Shown one piece after another: positions 36,432 to 44,575 of a stretch of 64,000 bases of DNA; positions within the stretch are counted from its first letter, which is position 1, and every line of letters starts with the position of its first letter. The translations under genes and the position numbers were made by a program. This DNA comes from Psychroflexus montanilacus (GTDB taxonomy: Bacteria; Bacteroidota; Bacteroidia; Flavobacteriales; Flavobacteriaceae). The notes below the pieces were generated by a model. It did no database searches. It saw only the letters and a program-made list of their open reading frames with translations, and was not told the DNA's origin. The stretch spans positions 372,001 to 436,000 of the forward strand of contig NZ_JAIQZC010000001.1 in the NCBI RefSeq assembly GCF_020164535.1, written 5' to 3'.

Positions 36432-38873
36432 CTATTTGTTGCTTACCCTTATGATGTCTGCAAATAACCCAGAGGCCGTTACATCTGCTCCAGCACCAGC
36501 TCCTTTAACGATAATCGGTTGTTCCGGATATCGGTGAGAATAGAACATCACTATATTGTCTTTTCCTTCTAAATTATAAAACGGATGTCCCTGCGGAATT
36601 TCCTTAAGGCCTACTTTGGCTTGTCCGTCGTTGAACTCTGCAACGTATTTCAATTGAGAATTATTGGCTTGAGCGGAACTAAATAACTTCTGAAAATGAT
36701 CTTCGTCTTTGATTAAGGTCTCAAAGAAATCATCTACAGTATTACTTTCCAAATTAGCTTTGGTTAAAAAGGATTCATTAGCAATATCTTCCAAATTCAT
36801 TTCATAACCGCTTTCTCTGGCGAGGATGAGAATTTTCCTGGCCACATCTATTCCACTTAAATCTATCCTTGGATCGGGTTCTGTAAAACCTTCTTTCTGA
36901 GCTTCTTTGACCACATCATGAAATTTAGTCGAACTATTGAAATTATTGAATACAAAATTCAAACTTCCTGAAAGCACAGCCTGTATAGTGGTTACTTTAT
37001 CCCCAGACGCTACCAGGTTGTTGAGCGTGTCTATTATTGGTAAGCCAGCACCAACATTGGTTTCAAATAAGAAAGAAGCATTGTATTTTTTGGCTAAGTC
37101 TTTGAGATTTTTATAATTTTCAAAGTCACTTGAACAGGCAATTTTGTTGCAAGCCACTACAGAAATACTTCTTTTCAAATACTCTGCATACATCTTAGAA
37201 ACAGCTTCATTTGCGGTGATGTCTATAAAAATGCTGTTTCGTTTGTTGAGCTGAGTAACTTTTTTTAGAAATCCATCTAAGGAAGAGGTTTCTCCGTTTT
37301 CCAGATTTTCTTTCCAATTGACTAAATCTATTCCGTCTTCATCAAAATACATTTTCTTGGAATTGGAAATGCCGATCACTCTCAAATTTATTCGCAGTTC
37401 GTTTTTTAGGAATTTACGTTGCTGTTCAATCTGAGACAGCAAACGCTGACCCACATTTCCAACGCCCGTAACAAACACATTGAGCTGTTTGGTTTTGACT
37501 TCAAAGAAAGATTCATGTAGTGAGTTCAAGGCTTTTTTGACATCCTTTTGAAAAATAACTGCCGAAATATTTTTTTCTGAAGCACCCTGAGCGATAGCTC
37601 TTACATTGATATTATTTTTCCCTAAAGCACTGAACATTTTACCGCTGATGCCCTGGTGATTCTTCATGCGATCACCGACTAAAGCAACGATAGACATGTC
37701 TTTTTCAACACTTACAGGTCGTATTTTTCGGGTTGAGATTTCGTATTCGAAACACTCGTTCACGGAAGTTACCGCTAAATCGGCATCAGACTCTGAAATT
37801 CCAAAACAAATAGAATGTTCTGAGGAGGCCTGAGTAATGAAAATCACATTAATCTTTTCCAGAGCCAAAACTTCAAACAAACGTTTTGAAAATCCGGGAA
37901 TACCTACCATTCCGTTACCTTCCAGAGTTAGTAATGCAATATCATCTACACTTGTGATGCCACTTACACTTCCAGAGGTTGTACTTACATGAGTTTTAAT
38001 TAACGTCCCTTTATCTTCAGGTTTTAAAGTGTTTTTGATGAGGATTGGGATTTCAGAATCTAAAGCTGGCTGAACTGTAGGCGGGAACAATACTTTCGCT
38101 CCAAAATGAGACAATTCCATGGCTTCCTGATAAGATAAAACCTCGATAGGAACCGCTTGTTTTACCAACTTTGGGTTTGCTGTGTACATGCCGCTGACAT
38201 CGGTCCAAATTTCCAGCTGCTTAACTTTAAGTGCAGCGGCAACAATGGAAGCCGTAAAATCTGAACCTCCACGACCTAAAGTCGTGATTTCGCCAAGATT
38301 TGATTTTGATACGAACCCAGGCAATATGGTGAGTTGAGCCGGTGTTTTGAAGTAGGCTTTTATATTGCTATTGGTGGCAAAGTAATTGACTTCGGCTTTG
38401 GTAAAATTGGAATTGGTTACAATCAAATTCTGACTATTCTTTCGCACGGCATCAATTCCCTTTCGTTTAGCAACTTCAGTAATGATAAAAGAAGACATCA
38501 ATTCTCCAAAACTTGTGAGTTTATCTGATGTTTTTGGAGTCAACTCATTAATGAGATAAATGCCATTCAGAAGGTTTTTAAGATAGCTTAGCTCCTCATT
38601 GAGATAATTTAAAACCGTATCCTTTTCATTAGGAATCAGTTCTGAAACAATTGAAAGATGAATGGTCTTAATATTTTCAAATTCGGTGATATAATCTTCA
38701 TCTTTGGCTAAAGCCAGCTGACCAGCGTTTAAGAGTTTATCTGTAATACCTCCTACTGCAGACACTACACCAATTACATTTCCGTTTTTTGCATACCGAT
38801 CGAGTATATCGACTACCTGACGGATTCGCTTTGCACTCCCTACTGAAGAACCTCCAAATTTTAATACCTCCAT
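36432..38873 (-). CDS. thrA: Bifunctional aspartate kinase/homoserine dehydrogenase
   Basis: An 813-residue fusion. The aspartokinase (residues 1 to about 290) begins VLKFGGSSVGSAKRI and has TLGRGGSDFTASIVAAAL. Two ACT domains follow (about 310-460), including VALVGDRMKNHQGISGKMFSALG, which bind threonine for feedback. The homoserine dehydrogenase (about 465-813) has FVTGVGNVGQRLLSQ and the catalytic segment GFTEPDPRIDLSGIDVARK. First gene of thrABC. It catalyses two committed steps from aspartate to homoserine and so feeds the ilvA branch next door. Confidence 0.95.
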   Translation of the reverse strand: MEVLKFGGSSVGSAKRIRQVVDILDRYAKNGNVIGVVSAVGGITDKLLNAGQLALAKDEDYITEFENIKTIHLSIVSELIPNEKDTVLNYLNEELSYLKNLLNGIYLINELTPKTSDKLTSFGELMSSFIITEVAKRKGIDAVRKNSQNLIVTNSNFTKAEVNYFATNSNIKAYFKTPAQLTILPGFVSKSNLGEITTLGRGGSDFTASIVAAALKVKQLEIWTDVSGMYTANPKLVKQAVPIEVLSYQEAMELSHFGAKVLFPPTVQPALDSEIPILIKNTLKPEDKGTLIKTHVSTTSGSVSGITSVDDIALLTLEGNGMVGIPGFSKRLFEVLALEKINVIFITQASSEHSICFGISESDADLAVTSVNECFEYEISTRKIRPVSVEKDMSIVALVGDRMKNHQGISGKMFSALGKNNINVRAIAQGASEKNISAVIFQKDVKKALNSLHESFFEVKTKQLNVFVTGVGNVGQRLLSQIEQQRKFLKNELRINLRVIGISNSKKMYFDEDGIDLVNWKENLENGETSSLDGFLKKVTQLNKRNSIFIDITANEAVSKMYAEYLKRSISVVACNKIACSSDFENYKNLKDLAKKYNASFLFETNVGAGLPIIDTLNNLVASGDKVTTIQAVLSGSLNFVFNNFNSSTKFHDVVKEAQKEGFTEPDPRIDLSGIDVARKILILARESGYEMNLEDIANESFLTKANLESNTVDDFFETLIKDEDHFQKLFSSAQANNSQLKYVAEFNDGQAKVGLKEIPQGHPFYNLEGKDNIVMFYSHRYPEQPIIVKGAGAGADVTASGLFADIIRVSNK

Positions 38874-39159
38874 TTTTCTTGATTTTAATTCACACTAAGC
38901 ATTTTTAGTTAAAAATAGTTAAAATACCTTACAAATGACGACATATTTATTTTGAAACAAAAGACACTTTAATCTTTTTCTCTAAAATTAAATAGTTGAT
39001 AATTCAATCATTGATTTAATATCAAAATTGCATTTTAAAAACCAGATCCTGATTATTTTCTAATATCAAATTCAATAGAAAGATTCCTAATTCAATTTAA
39101 ACTTAAGGCATCTTTTACTTAAATTGCTATTTTTAACCATTACCATAAAATCATCACCT

Positions 39160-40086
39160 ATGAAAATCATATACTACTTCAGCATCCTTGCCTTAGTTGT
39201 TTCTTGCAAAAACACGACTAAAGAAAAGACTGAAAAAACCTCTGCTGAAGCTGAATCAGTTGAAAAGAATAACTCTAATGTCAAATTTAAGGACGTTGAA
39301 AAATTAGCTGGCGATTTTGTGTTTACTGAAGGCCCAGCAGTGGATGCCGATGGAAATGTTTATTTCACAGACATACCTGAAAATAAAATTTACGTTTGGA
39401 CTACAGAAAATGAGCTTGAAACCTTTAAGGAAAATACAGGTGGCGCTAATGGATTATATTTTGACCAGGATGGAAATCTTTTGCTCTGTGAAGGTCAAGA
39501 GGGGCGAATCCTTTCCATTGCTCCAGATGGAACGGAGTCCCAAGTGGCCACAGAATATATGGGTAAGCGCTTCAATCAGCCAAATGATATATGGGCTGAT
39601 GGGAAAGGCGGCGCTTATTTTACGGATCCTAAATACAGTAATGATCTTGAACTCCCTCAAGAAAGCATGCAGGTGTATCATGTGAACTCCAAGCGGGATA
39701 AGGTAAGGAGAGTGACGGAAGACTTGGTAAAACCCAATGGATTGATTGGAACTCCAGATGGCAAAACCTTATATATCACTGATCCTGGCGCTGGTAAAAC
39801 TTACAAATACAGCATTGAGAATGATGGGTCTTTATCGGACAAATCCTTATTTGTAGATGTGAGTGGTGATGGAATGACTATCGATACTGAATGCAATATC
39901 TATCTGACTACCGACGGGAAGAAGGCGATTGACATCTTTTCTACTGAAGGTGAATTGATAGCTTCTGTAAGCATTCCAGAACAACCTGCTAATGTGTGTT
40001 TTGGAGGAAAAGATATGAATGATCTTTATATCACAGCCCGAACTTCATTGTACAGAGTTAAGTTGAATAAAAAAGGAGTAAGATAA
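39160..40086 (+). CDS. SMP-30/gluconolactonase-like lipoprotein
   Basis: 308 residues from ATG 39160. The signal peptide ends in a lipobox, LALVVSC, so it is a lipoprotein. A Lys/Glu/Ser-rich linker precedes a six-bladed propeller of the SMP-30/LRE type, with EGPAVDADGNVYFTD, QPNDIWADGKGGAYFTDP and VKPNGLIGTPDGKTLYITDPG carrying the metal-binding Glu, Asn and Asp pattern. Likely a calcium-dependent lactonase or sugar-acid hydrolase; the substrate is unknown. The ATG at 39124 is rejected because it would bury the lipobox. Confidence 0.85.
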   Translation: MKIIYYFSILALVVSCKNTTKEKTEKTSAEAESVEKNNSNVKFKDVEKLAGDFVFTEGPAVDADGNVYFTDIPENKIYVWTTENELETFKENTGGANGLYFDQDGNLLLCEGQEGRILSIAPDGTESQVATEYMGKRFNQPNDIWADGKGGAYFTDPKYSNDLELPQESMQVYHVNSKRDKVRRVTEDLVKPNGLIGTPDGKTLYITDPGAGKTYKYSIENDGSLSDKSLFVDVSGDGMTIDTECNIYLTTDGKKAIDIFSTEGELIASVSIPEQPANVCFGGKDMNDLYITARTSLYRVKLNKKGVR

Positions 40087-40257
40087 AAAAGCTGTCTCAA
40101 TACACATTTTTTTGTCTTTCTGAATTTGCCTGACTGCATCAAGCAGGCATGATTATTTCAGAATCTTAAATAATTGATTATCAATTTATATTTAAACCTT
40201 GAAACTCCCGAAGCGTGGCAACAAGGTCACCATTTAATGTTTTTAGACAGCTTGTTT
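40085..40257. repeat. Inverted-repeat-bounded intergenic element
   Basis: AAGCTGTCT at 40089-40097 is inverted at 40245-40253 (AGACAGCTT), bounding about 165 bp between convergent genes. Inside lies a second hairpin, TGCCTG/CAGGCA near 40127-40149. The outer arms with flanking A and T runs resemble a split terminator stem whose loop has been enlarged by inserted sequence. Confidence 0.45.
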
Positions 40258-40273
40258 AATAAAATCAGAATTC

Positions 40274-41278
40274 CTATGGTTTTAAAACCACTCGGAATCT
40301 TGATTCGTTGTTGATCATTCTATCGTAAGCTTCTTTCACGTGATCCAGACTGTATTCTTCGATCATGGTTTCAGTATGAAATAAAGCACTGAAATTCAAA
40401 GTATCTTCAGAATCGGTTGGCGTTCCACTTGGCCAGCCTGCTACAGATTTTCTTCCCATCAGCATTTCCATTGGACTTACTTCAACAGGTTCTGGAGTTG
40501 CGCCAACCATCAATAATTTACCATCGATACCAAGTCCACCTATAACGGATGTCATAGCTTTACCGCTTGGTGCTGTTCCTAATATTAATTTTGCGCCACC
40601 TAATTCTTGAAGTCTTTTGGCGGCATCTTCAGATTTTGCATTGATAAAGTGATGTGCACCCAACTTAGTCGCTAATTCCTTTTTATCATCACTGGTGGAA
40701 ATGGCAACCGTTTTCATTCCCATTTTGTGAGCATACTGAATGGCCAAATGACCTAAACCGCCAATACCTTGTATAGCAACCAAGTCTCCGGCTACAATTC
40801 CTGAATTTCTTAAGGCGTTGAACACAGTGATACCTGCACACAAAAGCGGTGCGGCCTGTTCAGATTTCAGTTCATCCGGAACTGCGACTAGAGCTTCCTG
40901 TGGAGCACACATATATTCGGCGTAACCTCCATCATAAGAAATACCACTCACTTTGGCATTTTCACAGGAAATAAAATCTCCTCTTCTACAAGGTTCACAT
41001 TCAAAACAATGTCCGCCATGCCAGCCCACTCCTACACGCTGACCTTTGTTCCATATATTTACATGATCGCCAGCTTCTTCTACAATTCCTATCACTTCAT
41101 GACCTGGAACTCTAGGGTATTCCAAACCTGGGAATGTACCATCCTTTACAAACGCGTCTGAATGACAAATGCCGCAAGCCTGAACTTTAATTAAAACTTC
41201 GTTTGCTTTTGGGGACGGTTTATCGATATCTACGATATGAAACTCTCCCTTTGCTTCTTTTATTTGTGCTGCTTTCAT
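40274..41278 (-). CDS. Zinc-dependent alcohol dehydrogenase (MDR family, AdhP-like)
   Basis: The 334-residue medium-chain dehydrogenase has both zinc sites: catalytic ligands in CGICHSD (Cys35) and GHE (His60, Glu61), and the structural site Cys91, Cys94, Cys97 and Cys105 (C-x2-C-x2-C-x7-C). The NAD(P) Rossmann motif GIGGLGHLAIQYA is near 173-185. It oxidises alcohols or reduces aldehydes in the cytosol; AdhP is the nearest characterised type. It follows the dps gene by 18 nt and is probably co-transcribed with it. Confidence 0.9.
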   Translation of the reverse strand: MKAAQIKEAKGEFHIVDIDKPSPKANEVLIKVQACGICHSDAFVKDGTFPGLEYPRVPGHEVIGIVEEAGDHVNIWNKGQRVGVGWHGGHCFECEPCRRGDFISCENAKVSGISYDGGYAEYMCAPQEALVAVPDELKSEQAAPLLCAGITVFNALRNSGIVAGDLVAIQGIGGLGHLAIQYAHKMGMKTVAISTSDDKKELATKLGAHHFINAKSEDAAKRLQELGGAKLILGTAPSGKAMTSVIGGLGIDGKLLMVGATPEPVEVSPMEMLMGRKSVAGWPSGTPTDSEDTLNFSALFHTETMIEEYSLDHVKEAYDRMINNESRFRVVLKP

Positions 41279-41296
41279 TCTAAAAAATTTTATTGA

Positions 41297-41860
41297 TTAA
41301 TAACTTAATGATCTTAATAAAAATAAGTGGTGATCTATCACACCTCTCAACCCAATGAAAATATCCTGAGTAACTAAATCCTTTTCCGAAGTGTTTTGAA
41401 TTCTTTCTCCTAATCTTTTTGATAAAGTCCCATACCTCTTTATCAAAAATTTCACTGATTCATGATCTTTGGAATATTCTGAAGAATAGGCTTTCAAACC
41501 AGATTTTTCGGAAACATTCTTAGGGTTACCATCTGCTGATTGACCTAAAGCGAGTTTACGCTCAGCAACAATATCCACTTGACCGGCCAATTCAGTGTAA
41601 AATTCCTCTGTCAGTTCGTGAATAGATATGAAATGAGGGCCTTTGGTATTCCAATGCATTTGCTGTAATGCATGGTACTGATCGATTAACTCATGTAAAG
41701 TTTGCTGAAGCAAATCTGAAGAAGAATTTCTTACCTCTTCAGTTTGAGGAACATTTGATTTGACATTTTCAAATTCAAAATTGGATTGAGCATGAATTGT
41801 TATAGAAATAAATAGTAAACAAATAAATACAGTTCTAATTATCATAATTTTTATTTTCAA
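41297..41860 (-). CDS. Dps/ferritin-like protein with an N-terminal signal peptide
   Basis: The core has the Dps signature: MHWNTKGPHFISIHELTEEFY, then DIVAERKLALG, with the ferroxidase His, Asp and Glu residues at the right spacing. Dps binds and oxidises iron with peroxide in a 12-subunit shell. Unusually, the protein begins with a hydrophobic stretch TVFICLLFISITIHAQS, a plausible Sec signal cleaved after HAQ, which implies export. The start may be ATG 41860 or, for a tidier signal peptide, ATG 41845. It precedes the alcohol dehydrogenase gene and follows a 16-bp palindrome at 41892. Confidence 0.82.
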   Translation of the reverse strand: MKIKIMIIRTVFICLLFISITIHAQSNFEFENVKSNVPQTEEVRNSSSDLLQQTLHELIDQYHALQQMHWNTKGPHFISIHELTEEFYTELAGQVDIVAERKLALGQSADGNPKNVSEKSGLKAYSSEYSKDHESVKFLIKRYGTLSKRLGERIQNTSEKDLVTQDIFIGLRGVIDHHLFLLRSLSY

Positions 41861-41891
41861 TTTATGATAAATAGAACTGTTTTAAGTTAAT

Positions 41892-41907
41892 AAGACTTTA
41901 AAGTCTT
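41892..41907. promoter_or_regulatory. 16-bp perfect palindrome upstream of the dps-like gene
   Basis: AAGACTTTAAAGTCTT is a perfect palindrome 32 nt before the dps-like ATG (41860). It could be an operator for dps or part of a weak terminator for the cytochrome gene upstream; there is no loop or T run, which favours an operator. Confidence 0.45.
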
Positions 41908-41933
41908 GAATTTTAAATATTTTAATTAGTAAT

Positions 41934-42377
41934 TTATTTTTTAGAAAGACTAGCAACTTCTCCTAAAGTGACCTGATTGTAATCATTTTTTTCGTTTCCA
42001 AAACTGTGCATGACATAATTCATCACGTCAGCTACTTCACGATCTGATAAGCCCATTGAGGTCATGTTATTATTGTAAGTTTTACCATTGACTTCAATTT
42101 CTCCTTTTAGTCCATATTTGACTGACTTAATACTTTCAGTTCTTTTCTCTGAAAGCCAATTGGAATCTGCCAGTGGTGGATAGATACCTTCAACACCTTC
42201 TCCTTTGCTTAAATGGCAACGCATACAAAATTCAGAGTAAATACCTTCACCATCTGATATACTTTGCTGCAGGTTTTTTTCTTGTAAGATTTCCTCATAA
42301 GTAAAAGTTGCTTCAGTTTCAAAACCATTGATTAAATAGCCAAAAATAACAATTACAGGAATCAAATAAAATTTCAT
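41934..42377 (-). CDS. Exported class I cytochrome c
   Basis: A 147-residue protein with a signal peptide (about 1-19), one CxxCH haem site (FCMRCH, about residues 52-56) and a likely axial methionine in NNMTSMGLS. The C-terminal helix EVADVMNYVMHSF is typical of monohaem cytochromes c. It begins 4 nt after the PQQ dehydrogenase stop, so it is probably the electron acceptor for that enzyme. Confidence 0.87.
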   Translation of the reverse strand: MKFYLIPVIVIFGYLINGFETEATFTYEEILQEKNLQQSISDGEGIYSEFCMRCHLSKGEGVEGIYPPLADSNWLSEKRTESIKSVKYGLKGEIEVNGKTYNNNMTSMGLSDREVADVMNYVMHSFGNEKNDYNQVTLGEVASLSKK

Positions 42378-42381
42378 AAAG

Positions 42382-43494
42382 TTATGACTTAGGTAGCATT
42401 TTAACTATTCCTACACCCTCTACACCAACATAAATAAAACCATCTGTGCTTTGTTTTACACTTCGTATTCTTCCAATTTTATCCAGAAGTTTTTCTCTTT
42501 TCTGAACACCATTTTCACCAATAGCTAAATGTTCTAAATATTGAAATTTTAAAGATCCAGCTAGAATATTACCTTTTAGCTCAGGGTATTTATCTGAGGT
42601 TACAAAAGTCATCCCGCTTGGAGCAATTGAAGGAACCCAGTAATAATAAGGGTCTTCCATTTCTGGTCTAGAGGTTTCATCTGTAAGTTCCGTTCCGTCA
42701 TAATTGATTCCGTAACTCACTACTGGCCAGCCATAGTTAGCGCCTTTCTTAATGATGTTGATTTCATCTCCACCTCTTGGTCCATGTTCATGAACCCAAA
42801 TTTCTCCAGATTCTGGATGAATTTCCATTCCCTGTGGGTTTCTATGCCCGTACGAGTAAATTGCCTTTTTAGCGTTTTCTTCGTTATAAAATGGATTATC
42901 CTCAGGAATGGAGCCGTCTTCATGAAATCTGTAAATCTTGCCACCATCCCTAGTGATATCCTGTGGATTTTCATCTCTAGCTCCTCTTTCACCGATGGAC
43001 ATGTACAAATAACCATCTCTATCAAATTCCAATCGACTTCCAAAGTGAACCCCTTTAGTAGTATTGGGACCGGCTTTGTAAAGGGTTTCCATATTTGAGA
43101 TTTGACCATTTTGAAATTCAGCTCTTACTAAGGCAGTATGACCACCTTCTTCATCCCCTTCAGTTGAAGCATGAGTCAAATATATCCAAGGCTTCTGAGG
43201 ATATTCTGGATGAATTTTTACATCGAGAAGGCCTCCTTGACCTCTATTGTAAACGTTTGGGATCTCAGCAACTTTAGCGGTATTACCGTCTTTATGATAG
43301 TACAATTGTCCTTCTTTGGATGTTGCTAAAAAGCTTCCATCTTCAAAAAAATCCATGCCCCAGGTAATTTCGATATCATCGATTATAACTTCATGAGAGT
43401 AATCTGTTTCTAAAGATTCTATAGTATTGTCTTCTTGAGCACAGGCGAAAAATCCTGTACATAAAATAACTGCGGTGAATGCTTTGATGTTCAT
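42382..43494 (-). CDS. PQQ-dependent aldose sugar dehydrogenase, lipoprotein
   Basis: A 370-residue protein. The N-terminus has a lipobox (TGFFAC), then a six-bladed beta-propeller of the soluble-glucose-dehydrogenase/YliI family: WGMDFFEDGSFLAT, GGLLDVKIHP, ASTEGDE, SIGERGARDENPQD, YGHRNPQGMEIHPESG, VHEHGPRGGDEINII and SGMTFVTSDKYPELKGN. These carry the PQQ- and calcium-binding residues. It oxidises aldose sugars outside the cytoplasm. No PQQ biosynthesis genes lie in the window, so the cofactor may be made elsewhere or taken up. Confidence 0.9.
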   Translation of the reverse strand: MNIKAFTAVILCTGFFACAQEDNTIESLETDYSHEVIIDDIEITWGMDFFEDGSFLATSKEGQLYYHKDGNTAKVAEIPNVYNRGQGGLLDVKIHPEYPQKPWIYLTHASTEGDEEGGHTALVRAEFQNGQISNMETLYKAGPNTTKGVHFGSRLEFDRDGYLYMSIGERGARDENPQDITRDGGKIYRFHEDGSIPEDNPFYNEENAKKAIYSYGHRNPQGMEIHPESGEIWVHEHGPRGGDEINIIKKGANYGWPVVSYGINYDGTELTDETSRPEMEDPYYYWVPSIAPSGMTFVTSDKYPELKGNILAGSLKFQYLEHLAIGENGVQKREKLLDKIGRIRSVKQSTDGFIYVGVEGVGIVKMLPKS

Positions 43495-43556
43495 AGATAT
43501 AAAATTTTGTGTAATTTCTTAAAATGAAAAGTAAATAAGGCTGAATTATGAAAAAT

Positions 43557-43706
43557 TTATTTTTTAGTTTCAAGCAGTTCTACTTTTTCTTGAAGTTCTC
43601 GTATGGTTTCTTCCTGGTCATCTATAATTTTTTTACTATTAAAGTAAAGAAAAACAGCCAGCAAGGCACTTAAAACAAAGAGATAAAGGTATATATTTTT
43701 AGCCAT
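43557..43706 (-). CDS. Small single-pass membrane protein with coiled-coil tail
   Basis: A 49-residue ORF. The product begins MAKNIYLYLFVLSALLAVFL, one transmembrane helix, followed by a heptad-like charged segment (DDQEETIRELQEKVELLE). The ATG overlaps the stop of the MBL hydrolase (TAATG), so it is translationally coupled to it. I do not recognise a family. The fold pattern, membrane anchor then short coiled coil, is shared with many small accessory proteins. Confidence 0.65.
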   Translation of the reverse strand: MAKNIYLYLFVLSALLAVFLYFNSKKIIDDQEETIRELQEKVELLETKK

Positions 43707-44467
43707 TACACATCTATTTGAAGATTATCATAAGCCAAAAACATTCCATCAGGCAGCTCTTTTTGAACTTCTTCATGAAATCCCATGTGGTGGCTCAGGT
43801 GAGTAAAATACGCTTTTTCAGGCTTTAAATAATTCACTACATCTATAGCCTGCTCTAGATTAAGGTGAGACCTATGCTCTTCCTTTCTCAATGCATTCAG
43901 CACTAAAGTTTTTACCCCCTTAAGTTTATTGAGTTCTTCATCAGGAATTACTTTTGCATCTGTCACATAGGCGAAATCTCCAAATCTAAACCCATAAACC
44001 TGAAGCTCTGGATGATACACATTCATAGGAATCACCTCTTTATTGCCCAAAATAAACGGAGAATCATCGATAATATTCGTATCCATAGTAGGAGCTCCTG
44101 GATATTTATTCTCGGTTTCAAACACATATTCAAACCTGTGTTTCAAGCTTTCTAAAACACGTTTATGACTATAAATAGAAATGTTTCCCTGTCTGAAATA
44201 AAATGGTCTTACGTCATCCAGGCCTATAACGTGATCATTGTGTTCATGAGTATAGAGAATACCATCGATTTTCTTTACATTATTAGCTAACATTTGCTGT
44301 CTAAAATCTGGACCGCAATCAATAACATAGGTGTAGTTATCCCACTCCAGCAAAGCTGAAACTCTCAGTCTTTTATCCCTGGGGTCTTTACTTAAGCAAA
44401 CTGGATGCTCACTTCCTATAATAGGAACACCTTGAGATGTTCCTGTTCCTAAAAATGTTACCTTCAA
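43706..44467 (-). CDS. MBL-fold metallo-hydrolase (PhnP-like)
   Basis: A 253-residue metallo-beta-lactamase-fold enzyme. GTGTSQGVP near the N-terminus, the metal motif THEHNDHVIGLDD, and later CGPDF, YVTDAK and HLSHHMGFHEE place it near PhnP-type phosphodiesterases. Cytosolic; the substrate is unknown, possibly a cyclic phosphate. The start codon is TTG at 44465-44467, with no in-frame ATG upstream. The -7 element at 44484 supports this start. Confidence 0.87.
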   Translation of the reverse strand: MKVTFLGTGTSQGVPIIGSEHPVCLSKDPRDKRLRVSALLEWDNYTYVIDCGPDFRQQMLANNVKKIDGILYTHEHNDHVIGLDDVRPFYFRQGNISIYSHKRVLESLKHRFEYVFETENKYPGAPTMDTNIIDDSPFILGNKEVIPMNVYHPELQVYGFRFGDFAYVTDAKVIPDEELNKLKGVKTLVLNALRKEEHRSHLNLEQAIDVVNYLKPEKAYFTHLSHHMGFHEEVQKELPDGMFLAYDNLQIDV

Positions 44468-44483
44468 AACGTTATTTTTGATA

Positions 44484-44491
44484 CAAAACTA
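44484..44491 (-). promoter_or_regulatory. -7 promoter element of the MBL hydrolase gene
   Basis: On the minus strand TAGTTTTG matches TAnnTTTG, 16 nt upstream of the TTG start codon. Confidence 0.45.
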
Positions 44492-44523
44492 TAGTTTTTT
44501 TTTCTTAAGCTATGACTATATAT

Positions 44524-44531
44524 TACATTTG
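44524..44531 (+). promoter_or_regulatory. -7 promoter element of the gene at 44576
   Basis: TACATTTG matches TAnnTTTG. The promoters of this gene and the MBL gene are divergent and about 35 bp apart. Confidence 0.5.
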
Positions 44532-44575
44532 TTTAGAGTTTAAAAACTGTTTAAGACTTCATAAAACCTCAGCTT

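Noticed and set aside
38874-39159. Possible threonine/isoleucine leader upstream of thrA
   Set aside because: Short minus-strand ORFs here contain no run of Thr or Ile codons; none has a terminator-like hairpin.
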